From: Phlebotomus papatasi | Lineage: Eukaryota; Arthropoda; Insecta; Diptera; Psychodidae | Reading direction: 5' to 3' | Assembly (NCBI RefSeq): GCF_024763615.1 | Contig: NC_077223.1 | Coordinates: 52,204,627-52,268,626 of the forward strand | DNA length: 64,000 nucleotides | Shown here: in pieces, positions 1 to 11,337 of the stretch | Numbering within the stretch: the first letter of the stretch is position 1 | Layout: each line of letters opens with the position of its first letter | The notes under the pieces: generated by a model | Seen by the model: the letters and a program-made list of their open reading frames with translations, nothing else | Told to the model about the DNA's origin: nothing | The model's database searches: none | Translations under genes and position numbers: made by a program

Positions 1-30
1 GATAAACGGTTGAAAATGATGATGATGATC
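1..30 (+). repeat. 3' tail of a tRNA-derived SINE (GAT repeat tail)
   Basis: The first bases, gataaacggttgaaaatgat followed by more GAT units, match the tail of the SINE-like sequence at 25751-25780 (gataagcggttgaaagtgat). Only the 3' end is inside the window, so the body cannot be judged here. Confidence 0.45.
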
Positions 31-456
31 CAAATTGTATTAAAAAATGAATATACGGTTCAAGTATGAGTTTAACTTAACAGCTAACAGGAAATATTTA
101 GTTTTTCGATTTCTGATGAATACACTCTGAGAAATCTTGTCCACGGAAAAGCATGTTTTTTTCAAGATAAGTCTCCGAAAATTAGGTTCCAATGGCTGAA
201 TTTTAGATTTTGGATTTTGAAATGAAAATTTTTTACACATAGTTTAAATCCTATACTGAATATAAATTAAAATAATTTTTATGTCGAAAAAAATGGTGTT
301 TTTAGTCTTTTTGACACATGTAACCCTCTAAGAAACATTGACGCGATCCTCGTTTTTTCTTTACTCTTCCTCCTTTTAAAGATTACCCGAGAAGATGCCG
401 TGTGATTTTTTGAATATTTTTTAGAACTTGACTAGGTAAACTTTTCGATCATGTGC
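31..456. other. AT-rich DNA with no recognisable feature
   Basis: Short antisense open frames exist but have no coding character, splice context or repeat match elsewhere in the window. Confidence 0.5.
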
Positions 457-2296
457 GAAAAGGGACAGATAATCCTAACCGGCTTATGTAGGTGAGATTC
501 TTAACGTGAGCTAACTCAGAGTGCATGCAAATTCGATTTAGAGCTGAAGTTGGGAGACGCCATTCAGTTATCTTGAATCAAATTCGTGAAATTATACAAA
601 TTTTGTATTTAAACCAAAATATCAAGGATTTGGATGAACTGGCACAAAAGTAATATATGGGTGAAATGTAGACCAGAATGTTCTCTATAATTTTCCCATA
701 GAACATGATCTCATCGATTACTCAGAAGTCAAGATAAGCGAGGTTTTTTGTTTCTTAACTCGTTTTTTCATCCAGAGTTCCCCAAGTAGTTATTTGTTAA
801 ACTTCAACTATATCAAAGAATTGTTGTATTTTGTGGGACTTTCCATTTAAAATCCTATTTTAAGTGTCTTGGTGGAGTAGAGGCAGTCAAATTGGCATCT
901 GAGTGATTTCAAAGCGTTATTATGAGAAAAATCAATTTTTTCACACTTAAACGGCAAAATCGAAGTGATAGCGTAGTCTGAGTGGAAAATGATGTATGGA
1001 CGAAATGTAGAGACAAACGTGCTCTACAATTATGTCGAAGTAATCATCAAAATCGGTTCAGCGACAGTCGAGATAATTGAGGTTATGTGATATTGAAATT
1101 GGTTTTTCGACTGTGGCGCCCCTGGTGTTGGTCCCACGAAGTTCAAATATTCTAGAAAGTTGTAGCATTTGGTGAGATCTTTCGTTTAAGCCCTCATTCA
1201 TCAAAATCGGTCACATAGAACCGGAGATATGATTTTTGAATTTTGTGAACTTTGACCCCTCATATCTCCGGTTCTGTTTTAACCACAGCGCACATTTGCA
1301 CCATTTTGGAAACGTCTTAGACTGGACTACAACATACTAAAATTTGATTAACTTGCACAATGCCGTTTTCGAGAAAAATTACTTTGAATTTCGATGAATT
1401 TTGACGCTATCACAGCGCCACCTGTGGTGACTTTTTGAACTTCCATCTGAAAGTGCTCATCGAGACGAAACCAAAAACGTAAAATTTAGGCCGCTATGTT
1501 AATTAGAACCGGAGATAGAGGCCGGTCAATGTTCGAACTTTGACCCCTTATAGCTCGGGTCAGGGGTTATGGATCGACTTAAGGTTTTTTTTGTTTGATA
1601 GGTATAATCAACGGTTACAACATACTAAAATTTCAGCCCGATTGCATAAGGAATTTTTGAGTTATTCAACTTTTAAGTTTTAAAAATTTTCTTTTTAATA
1701 ATAGCGCCCCTCGGTGGTTTTATGAACTTGCGATGTTAGAAGGGGAAGTGGCATTTCACGAGAGGTTTCCAAAAAGCCCTCACTTTTTAAATTCTGACAA
1801 TTAGAACCGGAGTAATGGCCATTTTAAGAATTTTTTTTGGACCCTTATAGCTCGGGTCAGGGGGGTCGGGGGACCTTAAGTTTGGTATTGATGGAAAGCT
1901 CTAAGGCCCAGCTATAACATTCTAAAATTTGAGCCCGATCGATGCCATAGGGGCGGAGCCATTAAGAAAACAAAAAAAGGGGGGTATTCAAAATGGCGGA
2001 AGGAGGGGTGGGGGGTGGGGGGTCAATGCACCAAGTTGCAATTTTCATACGATATGTAACCTTTGCCGAAAACCGCAAGTCGATATCTCTTTTAGTTTAG
2101 GAGCTATTAAGCTCCAAAGAGCGGCCGGCCGGACGGACGGACGGACGGACGGACGGACGGGAACGGTTTTTAGCCATCCATATATTCGTGATCAGGAAGT
2201 GTCAAAACACATTCTGGAAAAGTTTGGGGCCAATCGGAGGACATGAGATTTTGTTAGGATTATAGTAGGTGAGATTGTTAAGAATCTCACCTAATA
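457..2296 (+). mobile_element. Helentron/DINE-like non-autonomous element, copy A1
   Basis: About 1.84 kb, closely matched over its whole length by 11338-13161. The left end carries the block taggtgagattcttaac (490-507). Its reverse complement recurs at the right end inside a terminal hairpin, aggtgagattgttaagaatc followed by tcacctaata (2268-2296). A (GGAC)n microsatellite sits at 2131-2161, just before the 3' block. A sub-terminal inverted block, a GTCY-class microsatellite and a 3' stem-loop without target duplication is the architecture known for Helentron-derived DINE/HINE elements; assignment to that class is inference. The interior is built from diverged monomers containing the module acatactaaaattt (1327, 1616, 1911). 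The open frame at 1929-2246 is repeat sequence, not a gene. Confidence 0.6.
2131..2161 (+). repeat. (GGAC)n microsatellite inside copy A1
   Basis: Seven to eight GGAC units directly after gcggccggcc. The equivalent place in copy A2 has GGCC units instead, so this is a variable slot of the element. Confidence 0.85.
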
Positions 2297-2936
2297 CCGT
2301 AGAAACATTCCTAGTAACAGGTTTTCATGTGCATTTCAGAACTGTTTGCATACCAAATGGGTCTAAATAACAATTTAAAATCCTCGGTAGACCCCGGGTA
2401 AATTGTCTGACCTCGAATAATTTCTAATAATCATTTTTAAGGCCAAGAGTTAAAACAAAAACTTTAAAAAAAAATATTTTTCAAATATTTTGGGTAATTT
2501 TAGGTTCGTTGAAAATGTCTTGGACTTCCGGAACAATTTGAACAGTGCTGTCTGGCTTTTAATGAAACGATATTTAATACAAAATGAAATTTGCATATTA
2601 GTTCCGTTAGTTCATTTATATTTTAGGTAACATAATAAATAATTTTAAAACGGTTGCGCAGAGCCAACAATGAGAAAAAAATAACGTGATATAGAAAAGA
2701 ACTTTACAAAAAGTTCGAAATCTTATAGCATTAGTGACAAATTCGAGCATTTCGTAAAAATGTAGCACTCTGTCATTGTTTTTTTTTATTGAAATATAGT
2801 ATACTTTTGGGAAAAAATAAAATCTTTTGGAAAAGTAATTTTTTTCAGAAAATCCTTGAAAATCCACATCCAAGTAACAGATATTTACCGACAGAGTAAT
2901 ACAAAGTGATTTACGAGTAAATAGAAATTGCCTTAC
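2297..2936. other. AT-rich DNA, probable intron 3' of the exon at 2937-3088
   Basis: Follows the donor of the minus-strand exon (downstream in transcript sense). The minus-strand open frame running down to 2616 is simply read-through of that exon into the intron. No other element recognised. Confidence 0.45.
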
Positions 2937-3088
2937 CTTTTCTCCGTGTTCATATCTTCTATTGGAGCTCACACAGTCTTCAGCTCCCTGTTTGGGAGGT
3001 GAATGGGAGCCCAGAAGCTCCTGGGACAGCAGCCTGGGGTCATAACGTGCCTCCGCTTGCTCATTGTCCAGGTCGTACTCTGCCGGAG
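2937..3088 (-). CDS. Internal coding exon, possible VWC-domain protein
   Basis: On the minus strand a 152-nt block is bounded by the acceptor ttcatcttctag and the donor AAG|GTAAGG. After two bases that complete a split codon it encodes exactly 50 codons with no stop, so the flanking introns are phase 1 and phase 0. The peptide is hydrophilic (it contains YDLDNEQAEARYDPR) and ends DCVSSNRRYEHGEK. The pattern Cys-x3-Asn-Arg-Arg-Tyr-x2-Gly-Glu resembles the first cysteine and the C-x-x-N/D-G-x-x-Y-x-x-G-E start of von Willebrand factor type C domains, as in chordin, crossveinless-2, CRIM or FRAS-type extracellular proteins; the next exon would carry the remaining cysteines and lies outside the window. 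GC content and codon choice stand out against the AT-rich surroundings. I do not recognise the gene. The exon call is firm; the VWC reading is inference. Confidence 0.7.
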
Positions 3089-4167
3089 CTAGAAGATGAA
3101 AGATTAGTGAGAGTTCATTAATATTCCTGGGTGTCTATTTGAAATTTAAATCCTACATCCTTTTTACTCTGGTGGCTGTAGGATGCCTCTCATATTCTAC
3201 GGGTGTCAATAGCAAGACAAATGGGGTCTGTTTTCTCGCTCTCTTCTTACTTTCCTGGGTGAGATAAATGAGCCACTAAAGCTTTATTTGGCCCATCACA
3301 AAACAACACACAAAATGACTCTCTAGCTCACGATTATTTGACGAAAATTAATTATTTGTGGGCTTTTTGGCTTTTCAAAGCAGCTTTGGGAAGAGCTTTT
3401 AGCATTTCCCCAAGCACTAACAATTTAGACAAATATCTTAACCACTATTTGTGAGCAAACCTTTTAAAATTTCATGAAAAAAAACATGGGATATTGAATA
3501 TTGAATTTACCCTTTCACGTATTTTGAAAATTTTAATTTATGCCTCGTATATGAACATTTCCAAATAAAAATTTTCTAGCCTAACCCTGAAAATACATTA
3601 ATTGAAAAATAGGTATCCTTTGAAGTTTTACAGTCCAAAATAACATTTTTTCTACGTCCTTTTTCAACTGCCATTCAGCGATGCATTATAAATTAATTAA
3701 AATACCTCACAGCAGCTGCTTGCCCAAACATTGCTTCAGGATCAATGAAAATGGTGAGGGATGGACGGTAAATCAAATGAATGAACAAGTGATACTGAAT
3801 AAAACAGAGATTTCCCTGAATAATTTATGCTCTCATGGTCATATAATTTAGCTTTTAGTGTCCTCCCGAGCATTCGCATCTGCTTTTCGGTGAGGGCATC
3901 TTTTTTTTTCATCGGCACTTGTTGGTGGATACCTCACTCCCTTACTGATTTTTTCGCCTCAATAGGGCTGAAGCAACAACCCCTAAGGCGTCATTACACG
4001 TACTCGTTGTCATTTGAATGGCGGAGGCCTCGGGTGAAAAAAGGGAATCTCGGACAGAGTTGGAAAGAGAATAAATTAAGGATGAAAATTGTTATAAAGT
4101 TTTGAGAAACAAAATAAGTTTTCATGCTGAAGAGGTGAATTTGTAAAATAGTTGAAATAAATGGGTC
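3089..4167. other. Probable intron upstream of the exon at 2937-3088; no element recognised
   Basis: Contains the acceptor of the minus-strand exon at 3089-3104. A plus-strand frame at 3827-4105 is low-complexity and lacks splice context, so I do not call it. Confidence 0.4.
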
Positions 4168-4170
4168 CAG

Positions 4171-4523
4171 GAGGGGAATTCTGTAACTCTTATGGCATTG
4201 TCATGCATGAGTTCGAAAAATGAGAATGCCAATCGAGCTTTTTTTGTCTTATCATATGAGTTCGAAAATGCAATTCACTGATTTTTTAACGAAATGCCTT
4301 TACTTAGTGATTTTATGCAAATACAGTCTGTCTTGGTTGATTTGTTTAACAACATTCATTGTCATTTGAATTACCAGAAATCTCAAATATGTGACTTCTG
4401 ACAATATCATTTGAGCTCAAATCGCAATGCCACGGCTACAGAATCGCATTTTCGAAAAAGCTCTCCTGAGATTCAAACCCAATTTGTCATATGGCATAGC
4501 CAGAGCATTACAGAATTCTCCTC
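4171..4523. mobile_element. MITE family B, copy B1 (CAG target duplication)
   Basis: 353 bp with terminal inverted repeats gaggggaattctgtaa / ttacagaattctcctc, flanked on both sides by CAG (4168-4170 and 4524-4526). It matches 55607-55961 over most of its length, including the internal gagttcgaaaa and cattttcgaaaaagctct blocks. No coding capacity. The superfamily is unknown to me; a CWG 3-bp target duplication is the diagnostic feature. Confidence 0.8.
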
Positions 4524-4526
4524 CAG

Positions 4527-4965
4527 GGAGGGAATTCTGTAACTCGATGAACGCTTCACTAATGAACGGTTCACTACTGAAAGGTTCACGAGCTTCCCTT
4601 CACGACTGCTAGAAAAGTTATTCTGTACCTTTGTGTGAAGCAGAGAGGGGAAGTGTATTGAAATTTTAATTAAATTTAAGATTTTCATCAATATTTGAAC
4701 TGAATAACTATGGAAAACACTAGAATTGAGTATTAGAAATGATATGGTCTTGTTTTTCAAGCTGAGTATGGAAAAAATTTTTACTGGCTTCACCGAGTGA
4801 TAACATCATCTTCACCGAAAAATTGCCAAGTGAAACACATAACCTCAAAGTGATCCTTTCACGTGAAGCTATCGCAAGTTACAGAATCTCTTTTGCTATC
4901 ACTTCAGTCAAGCGTTCACCAATTTTGACAGGTGATCACTTCACCAGAGTTACAGAATTCCCCCC
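4527..4965. mobile_element. MITE family B-related element, copy B2, abutting B1
   Basis: 439 bp with the same terminal core (ggagggaattctgtaa / ttacagaattccccc) but a different interior; the left arm aactcgatgaacgcttcac pairs with the right arm gtgaagctat and gatcacttcaccagagtt. CAG flanks it at 4524-4526 (shared with B1) and 4966-4968. It is therefore a second member of the family inserted exactly at the CAG duplication of the first, or the reverse. Confidence 0.75.
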
Positions 4966-4968
4966 CAG

Positions 4969-5243
4969 GTCAAAATCCCGAAAGCCAAAATTCCGAACGC
5001 CAAAATCCCGAAAGCCAAAATCAGGAAAGCCAAAATCCCGAATTGGTCAAAATTCTGAATTCTTAAAAATGTCATAGCTACTCCCAAGATTACACACGCG
5101 CTTTCTGGAATCTGGAGGCAAAGGAAAATTTTCTGTGTCTTGGGAAATTATTCTACACATTATCCTCCATATAATTTCATCCCCTTCAGTATTTTTGGCT
5201 TTCGGAATTTCGGCTTTCGGGATTTTGGCGTTCGGGATTTTGA
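4969..5243. repeat. Palindromic element with iterated aaaatcccgaaagcc units
   Basis: Starts gtcaaaatcccgaaagcc and ends ggcgttcgggattttgac, giving inverted termini of about 18 bp. Inside the left arm the 15-bp unit aaatcccgaaagcca is repeated about four times with small changes, and the right arm carries about three inverted units. It follows B2 immediately. The open frames over it are products of the repeat. Confidence 0.7.
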
Positions 5244-7546
5244 CTGGCTCCGGAAATAAATAGTTCTGTTCTAAGGGTTCTAAGTCCACTTTATCAACTC
5301 ATGCCTTTTTCAACTCACGCCTGTCCGATCCTCCGCTACTTCGGGAATACTTTCAGGATGAGCGGTCGATTTTAGGACGATTCCAGGCAAGATACTGAAT
5401 AGCTTCAAATATCTTATCCTAGAGGACCTTTATAGGCCGACCACAAGGACGACGTTTCTTCACATTAGTTCAAATAACTTTTCTAAGAAATTTTTAATTA
5501 TCATCTTTAACCAGATAAAACGTGTCGTATTTTAACTCTGATGACAAGGGATGTGTCTGGTGCCCAAATTGGGGTGGTTTTTTCTTGTCGGCACACGACG
5601 AGATGAAAATGTGAGGAAATCAATGAATTTTCCATTGAGGCACTAGCTGGGTGAAGGCGGAAAAGTTAAAGTGAATGGGGTCGGGCGGGATGCTACCATT
5701 TCGATCTCTTGCGTTCGTCAAAAGCTCCCCTAAAAATCATCTCGGTGTGTGAGACCGTCGATGGAAAACAAATGAAGGGCAGCAATTTAATGAATTTCAC
5801 CCCATTTCGTGGGGCCAAGTATGCAAATGACTGTGCCAATGGAAGACCATCCACCCCCAAAGAATTTCACACGAATTGACGACAATTTGTCAGAAATTGA
5901 GAATTTTTGGAGGATGAAAGCTTGATGTTTGATCTCGTTCAGATGATGCGATTATCTCCAATGTTTATTTCGTGCTGGAAGAGATATTGGCTATCCAGAG
6001 TTTCTCACTCACAATAAATCACTTCCGACGCTCCGTTTGATTGATTTCCACACTATTTCCGGCGGAGAAGAGATCCACACAATGTTTACTTTTAATAGAC
6101 ACCCTCAACATAGCTCCCTCGACAGTATCCATCAACATTGGGAATTGTGTCTCACAGCAATTAATTTGTGTCAACAGAAGAACTCTCTCTTTCTCCATGG
6201 ATATATTTAAGTGAACTCGGTCATTTTTAGCCTTGGATTTTCACAGAATGAAACCTCTCACTGATATTGTTTCTTTCTAAAAGTGGTCTTGAAATAGAAT
6301 CCGCAATGCAAATTGGAATAATCTGTTTAAATTCAACAAGTCTCTAAAACTCTTCTGTTTATCATCAAGATCGAGAGGTTTTTTTTATAGTTAGGAAATT
6401 AATTCCTGAGATTGTGTTTTAAATTTTGTTTTAGAAAATAAATTATTCCCAGATGATTAATTTGCATTTTTTACGTGGATCAACCCCATGGCGATTACTA
6501 CACAGCCTCTTAAATTTATTCGTTGAACGAGCCTAATTTTAAAGTCTCAACGTGCTTTTGTTAAAAACTTTCACTTTGTTATCTCCGCATTGAATTTCTC
6601 CCCAAATGCTCGACACAAATTGTATCTCTAGCTGAATCTTGTTGTAAAATTTTCAAATTGAACCTCAATTTTCAACCACTTCCTCCCCAGATACAATCAC
6701 AAATGCAATAAAAGTTTTCTTCGCAGCACTCTCTTCCGGCTCCACTGGAAAAAAATTTGAGTGAAAGCGAAAGAGTTGGAAAATGAAGTGATAAGAGATC
6801 TAAAATGAATTTTCAATTGAATTGGAGAATGTGGGAAAAATGTTACTCACTCGAAAAAAGAACTGTATATGGGATTCCGCGAGAGTATAGCTTTTAATAT
6901 AAAACTTTACACAAAACGTGCCTTGGCAATTGCTTAAATGAAATTCTCATACCATTTTTTTGTGGTTTTGGTGCCCACCTCTTCTTTGGGATTGCTTCTC
7001 AACTCCCAGTCGAATCAATTTTGTAGATTTAGTTACTGTTCCTGACTTTTACGTGAGGGCTTTTGCCTCCCTCGTCAATAAATTGTTTTTCACCCTCATA
7101 CCAAAAAAAACCTCACTTGGGGCCATCAGCAAAATTGTATCCGACCACCAAACCACACGCTGCCAAATGTGATTTTTTTCTTCACGAGGTGTGAAGCAAA
7201 GCGGATGGTGATCGAGTATTTCCGATATGTCGATGCACTTAGAAATTTATATTGCTTGTACTTAAATTGATAGTAATATATCAATAAAATCCTTTGATTT
7301 TTCCGTATTTCTTCAATTTGCACTTTATAAAGTTTATTGTTTTTGTATTGTTTTAAGAATTCCGTATAATAGTAAAAGATCTATTAAGGTTTAAAACGTC
7401 TCAAAACTTCCAGTACATCAATTGAAAGAATTATTACGGAGGAGGTAAATGAAGCATTTTTCGAAGAGTACATTAATGAAATGGTTTCGAAAATTTAAAG
7501 GAAATTGAGTTTCATTAATTCTTGGATTCTTGTAAAAAAAATATTT
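5244..7546. other. 2.3 kb AT-rich DNA without a supported feature
   Basis: Slightly GC-richer patches near 5580-5860 and 6940-7160 have no uninterrupted frame with splice sites. No inverted termini or copies elsewhere in the window were found. Confidence 0.4.
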
Positions 7547-7691
7547 TATGGGAAAGTTCCCGTGCTTTGCACGGTCCCAAGCTTCATAATGACTAAATTT
7601 TTCCTATGTTTCTGAATAAATGTGACTCAGCGATATATTTTAAAAACGGGACACCGTGCCCTAGTTTTTAAAATATGGGTGCAATGAGTCA

Positions 7692-8747
7692 TAGGATAAG
7701 TGTGCCAAATTTCGGCCAGCTTCTAATTTCGGCCACTTTGAGTGTGAAACCGGCCAAGCAAATAAATAAATTAAAATTATGTATGTAATCTTCGAATAGT
7801 CAATGAATTAATTTTGCTTTTAAATATTTATTCATTTTAAGATGTGTTAATACAAAGACCGTTGAATTTTAGGTATAAATTTGAATTTAAATTGTGTTGT
7901 AAAAACTCAGTGTGAAAAGAGTCTTACAAAAAATGTGACGAATCACTTGTGTTTCTAGCAGTCTTGTGATTTGTGGTGAAGTGCAGAAGGTTTTCCTCCG
8001 GTGTTTTCCATGAAAATTGATTTGTCTTCATTAAAGATTGTTTCTGTTTATGTTAATAGTGAATCAGTCTTTCAATTTCGAGTGAAATTTCCCAGCTGGA
8101 TCCTGTATTTCGCGTAAAAAAGTATATACTTTGTGATCGTCTCTCCGGAGAGGTAATGTTGCCTATTCCGGCAACATCTTTTGCTTTCCTAAATTTTTTG
8201 TTCATTTTATGTTATTTTTTCAATGTCTGAGTTCTCCAATGTCCATAGAAAAAAAAACCATCCCTTCTATGACAAAGATGATGTGGAAAAGACCTTGGAA
8301 TGCTTCAGGAAGGGCAAATTGTTACGGGAATCTGCGCGTAAATTTGAGATGCTACTCTTCAGATCTTCAGGACAAATTACACGGAAGATCTCAGGACTTG
8401 TGGGTCATATAAACGTATTAAACTAAATATTTAACTCGTTCCGTATGATGTTTTGAAATTTTCTATCCGTTGCTTCACAAAAGGTGGCCAGAAAAATGAT
8501 GGCCGGTATTTCACTCAAAGTGGCCGGAATACTACCCAAAGCGATGTCCACATTTTTACTAATTTTTCAATATTTTAGGCACTGATTTAAAGAAAACAAA
8601 GATGATAAACTAGTTTTCAAGGTTCCACACAACCCTCCCGAAATGGAAGTAACAAGAAATATCAATATGTATTAAAAATATTGAATTTCAAACTTAGGAC
8701 TTCGGTGCTTATTTGCAACTATGCCGAAATTTGGCATACTTACCCTA
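7692..8747 (+). mobile_element. pogo-family element F1, long copy nested in E1
   Basis: 1056 bp with terminal inverted repeats (ataagtgtgccaaatttcgg on the left, ccgaaatttggcatacttac on the right) flanked by TA. Three shorter relatives are at 29457, 32310 and 34437. Unlike them, it keeps part of a transposase reading frame at 8223-8412, which ties the whole MITE family to pogo. The interior is otherwise AT-rich with repeated ggccggaa/ttcggcca motifs near both ends. Confidence 0.75.
8223..8412 (+). pseudogene. pogo transposase N-terminal helix-turn-helix remnant
   Basis: The frame from 8223 gives YDKDDVEKTLECFRKGKLLR and then ESARKFEM. This is the pattern of the psq-type helix-turn-helix that begins pogo/Tigger transposases (Tyr-x-Lys-x-Asp, a hydrophobic helix, Gly-Lys, Ala-x-Lys-Phe). 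About 8351 the frame shifts: the continuation DLQDKLHGRS, corresponding to the recognition helix (consensus near STLxxKLxGR), is in the frame of the overlapping ORF 8209-8412. The CENP-B and DDE parts are absent. It is a decayed fragment of the element's own transposase, not a host gene. Domain assignment is from memory of the family. Confidence 0.6.
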
Positions 8748-8900
8748 TTTTTTGAAAAAAAAGAACGAAAAATTTAGTCATTTAAAACTTGGGACCGTGT
8801 AGATGTAGAACATGGGCATTTTCCCCTATGTTTCACATTTCTTTATGAATTTGAGTGACCGTTTCTTAGTATTTTCCTAAGATTCATCATGAGGTTTCTA

Positions 8901-9156
8901 CACTGAGAAAAAAAAGAGACTGCGATTAACTCTTTTTCGTCATAACTTTAACACTTTTTGGGTGTAAAAATATATCAACATTTTCTAATGTTAATTTGAC
9001 ACCTTTTAAGGGTAAAATCAACATGAAAGAAGGGTAAATTTAACCCATAATACACCTAAAAAGGGTAATATTTACATCGTTTGCGGATCAAAAGTGCAAG
9101 GTAAAATTAACATTTTCGGAATGTTATTTTGACTTTTTCGGATTTCTCTCACAGTG
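8901..9156 (-). mobile_element. MITE family I, copy I1
   Basis: 256 bp, cactgagaaa at the left and ctctcacagtg at the right, flanked by TA. The reverse complement matches 25359-25611 closely. The interior is rich in gttaattttacccttttta-type units. TA duplication and short CACTGAG termini suggest a Tc1/mariner-mobilised element. Confidence 0.75.
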
Positions 9157-11337
9157 TAGTCATTTGAAAACAGATGCAAATACTAGGTTTTTAGATGTAA
9201 TTCTTTAATTTAGTGAAACAATTTTCCAAGCTGAGACACTTTGAGTTCTCTTTTTTTTAAAACTTCCTCAATATGTAGAGTATTTACTTTATAGCTTTAC
9301 ATTATTATTAACGGTACTTTATTTCTAAATAGCATATTTTTATTCCCCAGGAAATTTTAGTTTATTACCTAGAGAATTCAAGCCGTTTTGACCACTTTTA
9401 GGGAGTTAAAATCGCGATTTTAATTTCCACGATTAACGGTTGAGTGTACGGAGCATTTAACAATTGTTAACCCAGTCGCCGGTCGAACCCGCCAATCCTA
9501 ATTATTTACTTAAGTGGATGTAACGTTTGCTGGGGATTTTGTTCTAGTCAATCGTCTCAGTGTTTTATTTTCCCTTTAGAACTTGTAATTTTATTTAGGT
9601 GAACTTCATCAGAGCTTCCAAAAATTTGTGCACTCTGAATCAGTTTTAATACTTGCACGGTGAAAGCTCATTTCGCCTCGTCTGCTCACATCTTCTTTTC
9701 AAGGTGTTTCTCACCTTTTTCCAAAACAATGAGGAAGTTCCTATACTGGGGTTTGTGATACAGCCCATGATGGGTGGTGGTATCTTTTTCGTTTGTTTAC
9801 TATCTTCCCCTAAGGTCTGATGTGTGCATGCAAAACCCATTCTTATGTTGATGGTATAGCGTCCAAAAGGGTGAGCTCCCCACAGCATCCGTGCGTCTGG
9901 GCGCCAACCCTGGGCAAAACTAATGGTTATGGCGCGTCATTATGAATTGGCGGCGGAGCTTGTGCAAATAAGAGATTGACGATTGAATCTACTTAAGGGA
10001 TAATTTGGTATAATGTGGTGATTTGTGTTCTTTCTCGCCTAGCAAAAGCAAATGGATATCCGGCGAGGGTACATTGGGAATCCTCTACTAAGCATTTATT
10101 TCATTCTGTCGTCTGCATTAAGTAAATATAACACAAAAAGTTACACGCCGCTGAATCGCAAATGATCGAGGGGGAGGCATTTTTGCCATTTGGAGAACAA
10201 AACGTGGGTGGATTTTGGTGGTTCAAGGAGTATGACTACAGCTTCCTCAACTCATAATTTCATTTAAATGCCCCACCACCACTTCTAACCCCTAAGAATT
10301 CTTACCATTTTCCACGCACCAATTTCACCGGGGGATGGAGTGGATGGAGAATTCTTTCTGCAATTATTGATTCGTAAAATTGTACTCTTGTTCTCACCAT
10401 GGTAGCTTTTGCTCCTACGCGATTGTAGGGAGTTGGATACGGATTCAAAGCTCCAAATGTCGTGTGCAGAAAAATCACCCTGGTGTTCCTATTGTTACCG
10501 CCTTAACGACAAATTGCAAAATTTGCTCATGTTTCGAGGGGTTTTGGTAGATGACGACGCAAGCTACACCGTGTCACTTGCAGAGGATGCAGGAAAAACT
10601 GCCACCTCATGAGAAAATCGCCTCGTCAACTTTTCAATTCTCTGAGAAGAAAGTGCATTGTGTGCTTGTGATACCTCCCACTGAGGTAAATTCTTGTGGG
10701 TGGGAAATGAAAGGAAAATCCTAAAATCCCCTGCAAATAAATAACTCAATCAAATGAGATTTTTCTGGAAAACCTCCTCTTATGCACCCAATAATACAAT
10801 TGAGAATTTTTGAGAAATTTTATGCAACATTTTGAAAAGTAGAATTAAGTTTAGGATTTGGTACGTAGGATATTCAAATTATTGTGAATATAAAAAATAA
10901 AATGCGTGCATAAAGGAAAAAATCGTCAAGTATATCTCAGTTGCTTTCAAAATTTATTTTAATCATTTAACTTATTCTTTTCAGTTGTTTGTGTCAAAAT
11001 GAGTATTTGGTGATATTCTAAATTTTGTGATAATATTTGTGAGAAATAAGATCAAGTTGACAAAATTTTTGATTTACCTGGACATTTTAGCAGTTTCGGG
11101 TGATTTTTGTGAAAGAATACCCGGTCTTGTGTTGTATTCAATTCTACAATGAAGTCTCTTATCTTCATCTTTTATGAATTGGTCCATACTGTACAAGTGG
11201 ATTCAAATGAAATCATCATTGATTGCAATCATTCTACTTGGAATAAACCAAAGGGGAAGTTGCATGAATGTTGAAATATAGAATTTTTTCCTCTTTGTAA
11301 AATAGACTAGGACTTCATAAAACTAACTGTAGAATGC
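9157..11337. other. 2.2 kb with no supported gene or repeat
   Basis: Includes somewhat GC-richer DNA at 9640-9960 and 10390-10620 with short open frames on both strands, but no convincing splice pairs or family motifs. I see nothing I can name. Confidence 0.4.

Larger units (their letters stand above)
7547..8828. mobile_element. MITE family E, copy E1, split by the pogo-type element F1
   Basis: The two halves (7547-7691 and 8748-8828, together about 226 bp) match copy E2 at 32038-32258. Left end tatgggaaagttcccgtgct, right end catgggcattttccccta, i.e. TA plus a TIR of the form ggggaaagtgcccatgctt. The interruption begins at a TA within the sequence that reads gatgagtcacatttattgag in E2. Confidence 0.75.

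Noticed and set aside
1929..2246. 105-codon open frame in element A1 (and its relative at 12814-13038 in A2)
   Set aside because: The frames correspond only because the two transposon copies are alike; it includes poly-G and the GGAC microsatellite and diverges in frame after it.
10409..10612. 67-codon plus frame in a GC-richer patch
   Set aside because: No splice context and an equally open antisense frame; nothing recognisable.
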